A stretch of DNA of 64,000 bases, taken from positions 1 through 64,000 of the forward strand of contig NZ_NXLY01000001.1 of the NCBI RefSeq assembly GCF_005406225.1. The letters are read 5' to 3'. Within the stretch, counting starts at the first letter, position 1, and each line of letters begins with the position of its first letter. The notes beneath the pieces are model-generated. The model did no database searches. It saw only the letters and a list, made by a program, of their open reading frames with translations, and was not told the DNA's origin. This DNA is from Campylobacter taeniopygiae. Its GTDB lineage: Bacteria > Campylobacterota > Campylobacteria > Campylobacterales > Campylobacteraceae. Below, piece by piece: positions 28,661-38,943 of this stretch. The translations under genes were made by a program, and so were the position numbers.

Positions 28661-28661
28661 C

Positions 28662-29327
28662 TTACTTTAAACTATTTAAATAAGCGATCAAAGCAACAAT
28701 TTCTTTAATTTCGCCTTTGGCAAAAGCTTTTTTCACTTCTTCATTTTTCATCTCATCAACTATAGTTTGCGCTTCCGCTTTTACTTCTTCTTGAGCATCT
28801 TTCCAAGAACCAAGTTTTACGCCGCCTGGTACATCATAAGGTACATTGAAAACTTTTTTTACAGTTAAAGCTTCAGCATAAGCTGTTTCTATATCAGCAT
28901 CATTTTTAAACATATGCTTATAAGCTGGCATAATAGAATGTGGAACTACCGAAGTAGGCTCCCACATATGATTTTCATGCCAATCAGTTGTTCTGTAACT
29001 TCCTACACGCATTAAATCAGGACCTGTTCTTTTTGAACCCCATAAAAATGGTCTATCATAAGCAAATTCGCCACTAACTGAATACATTCCATAACGATCA
29101 GTTTCAGATTTAAATGGACGTATAAGCTGAGAATGGCAAGCATTGCAACTTTCTTTTATATAAATTTGACGCCCTGCAAGCTGTAAAACAGTATAAGGTT
29201 TTTTTCCTTCAATAGGTCTTGCATTTTCAGTAAAATTAGGCAAAACTTCAACAATACCAGCATAAGCAATTACAACAAAAACAGCCACAGCAAAAAAGAA
29301 TGGATTTTTTTCTAACCAACTAAACAT
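28662..29327 (-). CDS. ccoO: cbb3-type cytochrome c oxidase subunit II, monohaem
   Basis: 221 residues with one N-terminal transmembrane anchor (PFFFAVAVFVVIAYAGIVEV) and a single haem c site CNACHSQLIRP near residue 59, with the conserved GPDLMRVG and a Met ligand region (HSIMPAYKHMF). It passes electrons from CcoP to CcoN. It starts 12 bases after ccoN, with a GGAGG-type SD. Confidence 0.97.
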   Translation of the reverse strand: MFSWLEKNPFFFAVAVFVVIAYAGIVEVLPNFTENARPIEGKKPYTVLQLAGRQIYIKESCNACHSQLIRPFKSETDRYGMYSVSGEFAYDRPFLWGSKRTGPDLMRVGSYRTTDWHENHMWEPTSVVPHSIMPAYKHMFKNDADIETAYAEALTVKKVFNVPYDVPGGVKLGSWKDAQEEVKAEAQTIVDEMKNEEVKKAFAKGEIKEIVALIAYLNSLK

Positions 29328-29339
29328 TTTTCCTCCTTT

Positions 29340-30806
29340 TTACACTGCCATAGGTGAAGCACTTTTTGGCTCTTTATCTAGCACTCTTCCACAAGCAATT
29401 GTTTTATAAATATTGTAAGTAAATATAAAGAAACCAATAAGGTACAATAAACCACCAATAGCTCTAATCCAATAATAAGGTATTATAGCCACAACTGTAT
29501 CGATAAATGAATAAAGAAGATTACCGTATTTATCAACTGCACGCCACATCATACCTTGTGTGATACCTGCAATCCACATTGAACTGAAATAAAGCACTAC
29601 GCCTGTAGTTTGGATCCAAAATTGAATTTCCATTAAAGATTTGCTATAAAGTTCTCTTTTAAACAATCTAGGTGTCATATGATAAAGTGCGGCCATAGTC
29701 ATAAAGCCTACCCAACCTAAAGTTCCATCATGAACATGTCCTGGAATCCAATCAGTAAAATGTGCTAAAGCATTAACAGATTTTATAGAAAGAATAGGTC
29801 CTTCCAATGTCGAGAACATATAAAAAGTTGATGCTAAAATCATAAATTTAATCAATGGACTTTCTCTAAGCTGACTCCACTCACCTTTCATTGTAAGCAT
29901 GATATTGATCGCTGATCCCCAAGAAGGTAAAATAAGCACTATTGAAAATACAGAACCCATAGTTTGCATCCAATCAGGAACAGTTGAATAAATCAAATGG
30001 TGTCCACCTGCCCAAAGATATACAAACATCAAGCCCCAAAACGCAAATAAAGAAAGTTTATAAGAAAAAATTGGCTGACCGCTTTCTTTTGGTAAAAAGT
30101 AATAAATTTGAGCAATAATACCAACAGTGAAAACAAAAGCAACCGCATTGTGTCCATACCACCATTGAACTAAAGCATCATTAGTTCCCGCATACATTGA
30201 TACACTATGCCACCATTTTCCCATACCGGCAACAAAATAAGTTGGAACTTCCATATTGTTGAAAAGATAAAGCATAGCAATACCTAAAAAAGTTGCTATA
30301 TAATACCAAAGAGAGATATAAAGAGTTTTTTCACGTCTGATTCCAATAAGACCAAAAATACTCATACCCCACAATACCCAAACAATAACAACCAAAATAT
30401 CTAAAGGCCATTCAAGCTCTGCATATTCTTTAGAAGTTGTAATTCCTAAAAATAAAGAAATAACAGCAACAATCATCGTAAACATATAAAGCCAAAAATG
30501 AAGCTTTCCTACCGCCATTAAAAATTTTGATTCAGCCATGCTTACCTTAAGAACACGTTGTCCTATATAGTACCAAGTGGCCCAAATTCCAGAAAGCATA
30601 AAACCAAAAATAACCCCTGAGGTGTGAAGAGGTCTTAATCTTGAAAAGGTTGCATACTCTCCTGCCAAATAATTCAAATCAGGATATGCCATTTGAAAAG
30701 CTATCAAAGTTCCTATGGCCATACCAATAATACCAAACAATACAGTTGCAAACATAAAACATTTAGCAACTGTATAGTCGTAACTTAATGCATTACCTGG
30801 ATGCAT
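29340..30806 (-). CDS. ccoN: cbb3-type cytochrome c oxidase subunit I
   Basis: 488 residues with about 12 membrane spans; the haem-copper catalytic subunit that reduces O2 with high affinity. Conserved histidines are visible in RPLHTSGVIFG (haem b), WWYGHNAVAF (CuB and the cross-link region), AGGHHLIYSTVPDW (CuB) and PGHVHDGTLGWVGF (haem ligands). It is the first gene of the cco operon, with SD AAGGAG. In Campylobacter it is the main microaerobic oxidase and the terminal acceptor for formate and other electrons. Confidence 0.97.
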   Translation of the reverse strand: MHPGNALSYDYTVAKCFMFATVLFGIIGMAIGTLIAFQMAYPDLNYLAGEYATFSRLRPLHTSGVIFGFMLSGIWATWYYIGQRVLKVSMAESKFLMAVGKLHFWLYMFTMIVAVISLFLGITTSKEYAELEWPLDILVVIVWVLWGMSIFGLIGIRREKTLYISLWYYIATFLGIAMLYLFNNMEVPTYFVAGMGKWWHSVSMYAGTNDALVQWWYGHNAVAFVFTVGIIAQIYYFLPKESGQPIFSYKLSLFAFWGLMFVYLWAGGHHLIYSTVPDWMQTMGSVFSIVLILPSWGSAINIMLTMKGEWSQLRESPLIKFMILASTFYMFSTLEGPILSIKSVNALAHFTDWIPGHVHDGTLGWVGFMTMAALYHMTPRLFKRELYSKSLMEIQFWIQTTGVVLYFSSMWIAGITQGMMWRAVDKYGNLLYSFIDTVVAIIPYYWIRAIGGLLYLIGFFIFTYNIYKTIACGRVLDKEPKSASPMAV

Positions 30807-30841
30807 AGTTTTTTCTCCTTAAAATTTTATTCATTGATAAC

Positions 30842-30847
30842 ATTATA
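30842..30847 (-). promoter_or_regulatory. -10 box of the cco operon promoter
   Basis: TATAAT on the minus strand, 35 bases before ccoN, within AT-rich DNA. A second candidate (TATAAT-like) lies about 15 bases further upstream. No FNR-like palindrome was evident by eye. Confidence 0.45.
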
Positions 30848-30994
30848 AACTATTAATTATACATTTTTTCTTAAAAAAAATAATTTTGTTTTATTTATTA
30901 CATCTTAAAATTAAGAATTTATCGATATTTTCAGCATTTTGTTTTAAAAAAATAAAATAAAATTTACTAATCAAATTAAAAAATATAAATAAAA

Positions 30995-31666
30995 TTATTT
31001 TATAAAAGTAATAAAACCTATATAACTAATATGCAATCCATAGATAATAATAATAATATAAGCCATATAATTAAAAATCATTTTTAAAAATTCATTTAAA
31101 ATTTGAGATAATCTAGCAAAAAATAACATAGCAGGAAGTGTTGAGATGCCAAAAATAAGCATAATAAGCATACTTTCTAAAATATTTTCTCTTTTAAGAG
31201 CATCTGTTAAAAAAAAATAAACCAAACCACAAGGAACAAAGCCATTTGCAAATCCTAACATCAATGCAGATTTAACGCCTTTAAACTTCATCGATTTTTG
31301 CATTACAAATTTAAACAAAGAGTGAATTATTATATTATTTTCAAAAAAAGCTAAAAGACTACCTCTAAAAATTAAAGCACAGCCTAAAATAACCATAAAA
31401 ATACCGATGATAAAAAATGAAAAACTTTGAATTTTAGCATTAATCGCTAAAATATTTCCAAAAATCCCACAAAGTATTCCTAAAAAAATATAAGCTAAAA
31501 TTCTTGATAGTTGATACAAAAAAGTTAGTAAAAATAAATGTTTGTGTGAAGAATTCAACCTCATAAAGGCTAAGGTAAAACCTCCGCACATAGCATAGCA
31601 GTGTCCAAAGCTTGATAAAAAAGCAACACTGAAAATAACAAAAAAATCAATATTTAGCAAAATCAC
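30995..31666 (-). CDS. SafE/TauE (UreH-like) membrane protein
   Basis: 223 residues from a GTG that overlaps the carA stop (GTGA). About six transmembrane helices; the first carries SSFGHCYAMCGGF, the Cys-containing signature of the SafE/UreH-like branch, repeated in altered form as GFANGFVPCGLVYFF. In epsilonproteobacteria such proteins often lie near cco genes and may export or import a metal or sulfur compound; a role in copper delivery to the oxidase is possible but not shown. It lies downstream of carA on the same strand, 188 bases before ccoN. Confidence 0.75.
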   Translation of the reverse strand: MILLNIDFFVIFSVAFLSSFGHCYAMCGGFTLAFMRLNSSHKHLFLLTFLYQLSRILAYIFLGILCGIFGNILAINAKIQSFSFFIIGIFMVILGCALIFRGSLLAFFENNIIIHSLFKFVMQKSMKFKGVKSALMLGFANGFVPCGLVYFFLTDALKRENILESMLIMLIFGISTLPAMLFFARLSQILNEFLKMIFNYMAYIIIIIYGLHISYIGFITFIK

Positions 31667-32781
31667 ATCAAATCGATAAATTCTTTAAAAATATATTTAC
31701 TCTCATGAGGACCAGAAGAACTTTCTGGATGATGCTGTACCGATATAATAGGATAATCTTTATATTTAACACCCTCTACATTATCTCCAAAAAGATTTCG
31801 ATGGGTAATATAAGCAACTTCACAAAGCTCTTCAGGAACATTATAATTATGATTTTGTGCTGTAATTTCAACGCTTTTATTATTTAAATTAATAACAGGA
31901 TGATTTGCGCCATGCTGACCAAATTTCATTTTATAAGTTTCATAACCAAAAGCATTGCTTAAAAGCTGGTGTCCTAGGCAAATTCCTAATATAGGAATTT
32001 TTGCTTTAGCCATTTTTTCAATTTCTGCAATTTCTTGTTTTAAAATTTTTGGCTCTCCAGGACCATTAGAAAGAAATATTCCTTGAATTTCACCTTTTTT
32101 ATAAAGATCTATAAGTTCTTGCGCTTTAACATTATAAGGATAAACCTCTACTTCCAAACCTGCTTCAACAAGTTCATTTAAGATATTGATCTTAACTCCA
32201 TAGTCGATAACAGCAACTTTTTTTGCACTTCTTTTAGCTTCATTATAACTTTGAGTTGTATGATTCCAAACACCTTGTTTATGGACATAAGATTGTTTTG
32301 TGCTGACTTCTTTAACAAAATTAACTTCATCGATTTTTGCTGATTTTTCTAAAGCACTTTTTAGTTCTTCTTTGTTTGAAATTTCAGTCGATACAACAGC
32401 TCTTAAATTTCCAAAATCTCGAATTGTTTTCACTAAAAATCTTGTATCAAGATCATATATTCCTATTTTTCCATGTCTTTTTAAATATTCATCCAAACTT
32501 TGTTTAGCACGGAAATTAGAAAAAGTAGAACTTAATTCTCGTATTAAAATACCACTAGCAAAAACTTCTTTGCTTTCATTATCATAATCATTAGTTCCCA
32601 CTATACCGATCTCTGGCATAGAAAAAACGATAAATTGTCCCGCATAAGAAGGATCTGAAATGATCTCTTGATATCCAGTTAAAGAAGTATTGAAAACTAA
32701 CTCCCCAAAAAAAGTTCCATTTTTACCAAAAGCTTTAGCTGTTAAAAAAATATCATTTTCTAAATAAACATAAGCTTTCAT
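31663..32781 (-). CDS. carA: carbamoyl-phosphate synthase small subunit
   Basis: A 372-residue glutamine amidotransferase subunit that supplies NH3 to CarB for carbamoyl phosphate (pyrimidine and arginine synthesis). N-terminal CPSase domain (NTSLTGYQEIISDPSYAGQ) and class I GATase with nucleophile Cys in ILGICLGHQLL near 265 and the His-Glu pair in SVQHHPESSSGP near 345. It follows the DUF507 gene by 3 bases. Confidence 0.97.
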   Translation of the reverse strand: MKAYVYLENDIFLTAKAFGKNGTFFGELVFNTSLTGYQEIISDPSYAGQFIVFSMPEIGIVGTNDYDNESKEVFASGILIRELSSTFSNFRAKQSLDEYLKRHGKIGIYDLDTRFLVKTIRDFGNLRAVVSTEISNKEELKSALEKSAKIDEVNFVKEVSTKQSYVHKQGVWNHTTQSYNEAKRSAKKVAVIDYGVKINILNELVEAGLEVEVYPYNVKAQELIDLYKKGEIQGIFLSNGPGEPKILKQEIAEIEKMAKAKIPILGICLGHQLLSNAFGYETYKMKFGQHGANHPVINLNNKSVEITAQNHNYNVPEELCEVAYITHRNLFGDNVEGVKYKDYPIISVQHHPESSSGPHESKYIFKEFIDLM

Positions 32782-32784
32782 AAT

Positions 32785-33336
32785 TTAAAACATTCCTCTT
32801 TTTCTAAGTTCTTCTTGATAAAGTTTTTCAAAGATTAATTCATATTCTTCGCTACCTGGAATTGGCTTGGTCTTATAATTGCTTATTTTCTCATACACTT
32901 CATCTTCTAGATTTTCATAAATTTTAAGATAATTATCAATGCTAGAAAAAATTAAATTTTTTACTCTATTTTCACTCACGATAAAATTAATAAAATCATT
33001 TTCTATGAGCTCTTCTAAAATCCTATGTGCCAAACGATTATGGCGATCTTCTAAATTTAAAATAACATCAAATTGAGGTGCAAGTTTTTTCTTCACAAGC
33101 CAAAACATATTTTTTCTATCAACTTGCATAAGCTCCATTTCATCTTCTTGTTCTTCTAAAAGTTCTTTAGTTTTTTCATCTAGTTTTCTTTCACTTAAGA
33201 CATCATTTTCTAAAATCTTTGCAACACAAGGATTAAGTTCTTCCATACTGCTTTTAATTTCAACAAAAGAAGAATTGGCTAAATCTAATACTATTTTATT
33301 TGTGATGTAAGGTATATGTGGTAATTTTATACGCAT
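32785..33336 (-). CDS. DUF507 family protein
   Basis: 183 residues from the ATG at 33336 (MRIKLPHIPYITNKI); AAAGG stands 7 bases upstream, which rules out the TTG two codons earlier. Helical, cytosolic, with no catalytic motif. The two-part structure (about 1-95 and 96-183) matches the DUF507 family found in epsilonproteobacteria and Aquificae. It precedes carA, but function is unknown. Corresponds to Cj1495c. Confidence 0.8.
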   Translation of the reverse strand: MRIKLPHIPYITNKIVLDLANSSFVEIKSSMEELNPCVAKILENDVLSERKLDEKTKELLEEQEDEMELMQVDRKNMFWLVKKKLAPQFDVILNLEDRHNRLAHRILEELIENDFINFIVSENRVKNLIFSSIDNYLKIYENLEDEVYEKISNYKTKPIPGSEEYELIFEKLYQEELRKRGMF

Positions 33337-33393
33337 TTTCAAACCTTTAAATTATAATTTAAAATAATAATATATTTATGTTAAAAAACAAAT

Positions 33394-33904
33394 TTAATGA
33401 GTCTTATTATTATCTAAATTTTTTAACAACAAGGTTAATTCACTTGCTTTTTTAGGATCCATTTTAGAAAGAACTCCTGAAATTTTACGAGAATCAAGCG
33501 AAAACATGATTTTGCTAGCATCTTCAGCATCCATTTGACTTAACACATCAGCTATAGCCGTATCTTTCATCTGAGAATAAATTTCTTTGACTCTACCTTC
33601 TGTTTTTTTATTGATGGAATTTAGAATTTTTTGCTGCTCTTCTAAAAGTTTAGCATTTTGATCTTTTAAGGATTGAATTTGTGCTAAAGTAGCATTCACT
33701 TCTGCTTCTTTTTTTACTAAAGCATCCATTCTTTCTTTTTGTAAAGCTTCAAAAGAAGCCTTATAAGCCTCTAAAGATTGCCTAGCTTCATCAAATTCTT
33801 TTGTTTGTAATTCTAGTTGTGCCTTTTTAGATTCAAAATATTCTTCACAATTTTGATCAGCTCCAAAAAGTGCAGTCAAGCAAAAAATTAAAAAAATACA
33901 TTTT

Positions 33905-33912
<8 letters not shown>
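33394..33912 (-). CDS. MotE-like secreted coiled-coil protein
   Basis: 172 residues from the ATG at 33912 (MTKKCIFLIFCLTALFGADQ), with a clear signal peptide; the upstream in-frame extension lies inside the FliJ-like gene. A long coiled coil (about 25-110, EFDEARQSLEAYKASFEALQ) is followed by a MgtE-N/FliG-like helical domain (IADVLSQMDAEDASKIMFSLD, VLSKMDPKKASELTLLL). This is the architecture of MotE, a periplasmic flagellar-motor chaperone. It corresponds to Cj1496c, reported as a glycoprotein affecting invasion and colonisation. Confidence 0.78.
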
Positions 33913-35583
<1,671 letters not shown>

Positions 35584-35603
35584 CTATTCCTTCAATCTTT
35601 AAA

Positions 35604-35701
35604 CGGCGAGAAGATGAGAGAATCGAACTCCCCAAAGAATAGCCAGCTACCCTTTCATCTGATTTGAAGTCAGTGGCGATCACCAGATACGCTAATCTTC
35701 C
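35604..35701 (-). tRNA. selC: tRNA-Sec (UCA anticodon)
   Basis: About 98 bases. The 5' end GGAAGAT pairs with ATCTTCT near the 3' end. The anticodon UCA is at 35665-35667, in a loop reading CTTCAAA with GACT/AGTC-type flanks; the T-arm GGGAG TTCGATT CTCTC is present, and there is a long variable arm as in all SelC. It reads UGA in fdhA and selD in this window. The 3' tail reads CGCCG rather than an encoded GCCA, and the outermost acceptor pair is a G-U, so the true 3' end is uncertain by 1-2 bases. Confidence 0.9.
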
Positions 35702-35713
35702 AAAAAACTTTTA

Positions 35714-35719
35714 ATTATA
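35714..35719 (-). promoter_or_regulatory. -10 box of the selC promoter
   Basis: TATAAT on the minus strand, 13 bases before the mature 5' end of tRNA-Sec and within the 52-base gap after putP. Spacing fits a start a few bases upstream of the tRNA with a short 5' leader. Confidence 0.6.
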
Positions 35720-35753
35720 GCGACTTTTATTGAAAAATAAAATAAAATTAAGA

Positions 35754-37223
35754 TTAAGGAATTTCATTAAGCATTTTCTCATAAGCCATTTTTGAACCAG
35801 AGCTTACCTTAGTCAATAAACTCCCAAAAATAATAACCAAAGAAGCTGTTAAAAAACCAGGTATCATTTCATATAAATTAGAATCAACGCAATTTTTCCA
35901 TAATACCACTACTAAAGCACCTGAAATCATACCAGCAATAGCGCCAAATTTTGTCATTCTTTTCCAAAAAAGTGAAAAAATAATAACCGCACCAAAACTA
36001 CTACCAAAACCAGCCCAAGCATAAGAAACTATACTTAAAACGCTTGAATTTTTATCCATAGAAATAAAAAAAGCAACCAAGGCTACAATTAAAACACCTA
36101 TTTTTCCTAAATTTAAAACCACCCTGCTGGATGCATTTTTCTTAAAAATTTTTTTATAAAAATCTTCAGCTATAGTCGAACTCGATACTAAAAGTTGCGA
36201 ACTTGCTGTACTCATAATAGCAGCTAAAATCGCAGAAAGTAAAATTCCTGCAATCCAAGGATTGAATAAAAGTTGAGACATGAGTATAAAAATTTTCTCA
36301 GGATCTTGCAAGCTAAGTTGGAATTTATAGATATAAGCAATACCTAAAATCCCTATCAAACAAGCACTAAATAAACACAAACTCATCCAAACAATTCCTA
36401 TAAAGGTAGCAATAGGAATATCCTTAACCGATCTAATTGACATAAAACGCACTAAAATATGAGGTTGTCCAAAATATCCAAGCCCCCAAGCAAGAGCAGA
36501 AATAATACTTACAAAACTCACATGATTTATAGATAAAGCCTCAGGTTTAATTTCTTTTACAATAGAAAATGCCTTAGAAATGCCTCCTAAATGATAAAGC
36601 ATAACCGATGGCACAACAATTAGCGCTCCAAGCATCAAAAGTCCTTGAATCATATCCGTCCAACAAACTGCTTTATATCCTCCTAAAAAAGTATAAATAA
36701 CAATAATCAATGTTCCAGCAATTAAAGCATAATCATAACGAATTTGAAAAACACCTTCAAAGAGTTTTGCTCCACTCACAAGGCCTGAAGAAATATAAAA
36801 AGTAAAAAAAACTAAAATAACAATAGCGCAAATCACACGCAAAATATGTTTATTATCATCAAAACGAGTTTCTAAATAATCAGGAATCGTCAAGGAATTT
36901 GCAACAATGCCTGTATAAATTCTTAATCTTTTTGCTATAAAAATCCAATTTAAAGTCGCACCGATAATCAATCCTATCACAATATAAAAATTGATCAAAC
37001 CACCGATATATAAAGCTCCTGGTAAGCCCATCAAAAGCCAACCACTCATATCAGAAGCACCTGCACTTAAAGCAGAAAGAGTAGGCCCTAAAGATCTTCC
37101 TCCTAAGAAATAATCTTCAGAACTTTTATTTTGTTTATAAAAATAAAAACCTATAAAAAGCATTAAAAAAGTATAAACTGAAAACATTGTTATAATGGCC
37201 ATATTTATATGAACAACTTCCAT
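35754..37223 (-). CDS. putP: sodium/proline symporter
   Basis: 489 residues, about 13 transmembrane helices, sodium:solute symporter family. Signature regions are [27 protein letters not shown] (about 36-62) with the Asp and Gly pattern of PutP, and [12 protein letters not shown] near 345. It imports proline with Na+. In C. jejuni as I remember it, putA (proline dehydrogenase/P5C dehydrogenase) lies immediately upstream; here putP is followed directly by selD only 40 bases away. The imported proline must serve protein synthesis or osmoprotection unless a putA lies elsewhere. Confidence 0.9.
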   Translation of the reverse strand: MEVVHINMAIITMFSVYTFLMLFIGFYFYKQNKSSEDYFLGGRSLGPTLSALSAGASDMSGWLLMGLPGALYIGGLINFYIVIGLIIGATLNWIFIAKRLRIYTGIVANSLTIPDYLETRFDDNKHILRVICAIVILVFFTFYISSGLVSGAKLFEGVFQIRYDYALIAGTLIIVIYTFLGGYKAVCWTDMIQGLLMLGALIVVPSVMLYHLGGISKAFSIVKEIKPEALSINHVSFVSIISALAWGLGYFGQPHILVRFMSIRSVKDIPIATFIGIVWMSLCLFSACLIGILGIAYIYKFQLSLQDPEKIFILMSQLLFNPWIAGILLSAILAAIMSTASSQLLVSSSTIAEDFYKKIFKKNASSRVVLNLGKIGVLIVALVAFFISMDKNSSVLSIVSYAWAGFGSSFGAVIIFSLFWKRMTKFGAIAGMISGALVVVLWKNCVDSNLYEMIPGFLTASLVIIFGSLLTKVSSGSKMAYEKMLNEIP

Positions 37224-37263
37224 TTTTTTCCTTAAAAATATTAAACTTAATTTTTACACTAAT

Positions 37264-38286
37264 TTAAACAAAGATAAATTTCTTTTCTGAAGCCAAAACA
37301 CACTGGGCAACAATATTTGCCTCTATGCCTTCATTTCTTAACTCATCAAGACATTGCAAAGCTTGATTTTCATCTATAGCAATCAAAAGTCCTCCTGAAG
37401 TTTGAGGATCGCAAAGCAATAAATTTTCTTCATTTAAATCAGAATCCATCTCTTGAATAAATTCTAAATTTTTATACGCTCCAGCCGGAATTAATCCCAT
37501 ATTATAATATTTCAAAGTTCCATCTAGGTAAGGAATTTTTTCCTTAAAAACTTCAAAACTAATTTGATCATTTAACATTTCTCTTAAATGTCCTAAAAAG
37601 CCAAATCCTGTAATATCGGTCATAGCATGGACTTTAAATTTTAAAGCAATTTGACTAGCCTTAAAATTTAAAGACATCATACTTTTAACCATAGAATTTA
37701 AATGTTTTTCTTCTAAAAAATCCGCCTTTAAAGCTGTGCTTAAAATTCCAACTCCTAAAGGCTTAGTTAAAATGATTTTATCACCTAATTTTGCACGATT
37801 ATTAGCAACAAAACGATCAGGATGAACTTTTCCAGTAACACTGAGTCCAAAAAATAATTCTGAACTTTCAATTGTATGCCCACCAACAATCAAACCCTTG
37901 CATTCATTTACTTTATCATTGGCACCCTCTAACATCTCCTTTAGTATCTCTAAAGAATGATTTTTGGTATCAAATCCCACTATATTTAAAGCATTTATTA
38001 CTTCAGCTCCCATAGCAAATACATCACTAAGGGCATTAGCTGCAGCAATAGCACCAAAATGATAAGCACTATCGATTACAGGAGTGATAAAATCAAGAGT
38101 TTGAACAAGAGCTAAATCATCACTGATTTTATAAACACTCGCATCTTCATTATTTCCGATATCGCTAAGCAAAGCTGGAGATTTTTGCATAAAATTTAAA
38201 ATTGTTTTAAGGCCACCCGGGCTTAGTTTTGCTGCTCAACCTGCCGCTTTTACAAAATGGGTTAAATTTTGTTTTCTATACTCCAA
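37264..38286 (-). CDS. selD: selenide, water dikinase (selenoprotein, in-frame UGA)
   Basis: 340 residues from a TTG at 38286, reading through a UGA at 38238-38236 as Sec17 (THFVKAAG-U-AAKLSPGGL). Without the UGA the reading starts only at the Met at 38190 and loses the catalytic residue and the glycine-rich loop. The TTG is preceded by AGGA at 6 bases, and a stop codon lies two codons upstream, so the start is fixed. The rest has the PurM-like fold motifs (LVQTLDFITPVID, NALSDVFAMGAEV, GGHTIESSE, DITGFGFLGHLREM). It makes selenophosphate from selenide and ATP for Sec-tRNA synthesis. Confidence 0.93.
38209..38224 (-). promoter_or_regulatory. SECIS-like hairpin after the selD UGA
   Basis: On the minus strand, 11 bases after the UGA: AAGCC, loop CGGGT, then GGCCTT, which pairs with one bulged C. 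Size and distance fit a bacterial SECIS recognised by SelB. Judged by eye only; folding would confirm. Confidence 0.5.
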
Positions 38287-38294
38287 ATTTTATC

Positions 38295-38867
38295 CTATAA
38301 AGTAATGATTTTTGCTTTTCCGAAAAGTTCATTAACGATCTCATAAGCATTTCCGATAGAACCGATTTTTAATTCTTTAGTTTTTCTAAAAAATTCCAAA
38401 CAAGCTCCACAACTTATAATCTCAACTCCTAAATTTTCTAATTCTTTCATAGCTTTATGCGCTTTATGATTTTCATCAGTATTTACCAAAACACTTTCAT
38501 TTACACAAATAATTTTATCAGGAATATTTTTAATATTTTTTAAAGTATCTAAAAAACCAACAAATAAATTCTCTCCTAATTCTCCACAACCCACTTTATC
38601 GGTTTTTAAAAATAAAACACTGTATTCGTTAGGATTGGCTTGATTTAAATCAATTTCTTTTTTTTCAACACAAATGATAATTTCATCTTGATGTTCTTTA
38701 AAAGTCGGATTTAAATTTAAAGAGTTTAAAAATTTTAAAACATTATTTTTAGAGATAGTAGAATTTAAAATAATTTCTAAGCTCTCTCCATTATTTAGAT
38801 TTTCAAGAGCTTTTTTTGTTTCAACGACAGGTTTAGGACAATCAAGATCTTTACAATCAATTCTCAT
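38295..38867 (-). CDS. yedF: YedF-like selenium-metabolism protein
   Basis: 190 residues: N-terminal TusA/SirA-like domain with the active Cys-Pro in DLDCPKPVVETKKAL (residues 7-21), linker, and a C-terminal DsrE-like domain (VLFLKTDKVGCGELGENL and EIISCGACLEFF). This two-domain form is the selenium-associated YedF family. It lies 8 bases before selD on the same strand, so a role in delivering selenium to SelD is likely. Corresponds to Cj1505c. Confidence 0.82.
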   Translation of the reverse strand: MRIDCKDLDCPKPVVETKKALENLNNGESLEIILNSTISKNNVLKFLNSLNLNPTFKEHQDEIIICVEKKEIDLNQANPNEYSVLFLKTDKVGCGELGENLFVGFLDTLKNIKNIPDKIICVNESVLVNTDENHKAHKAMKELENLGVEIISCGACLEFFRKTKELKIGSIGNAYEIVNELFGKAKIITL

Positions 38868-38943
38868 TATTTTTCCTTAATAAAATTATACTTATTGCTA
38901 AGTATAATTTTATTTAGATAATCTTGTAAGTACTCTTAAATTT

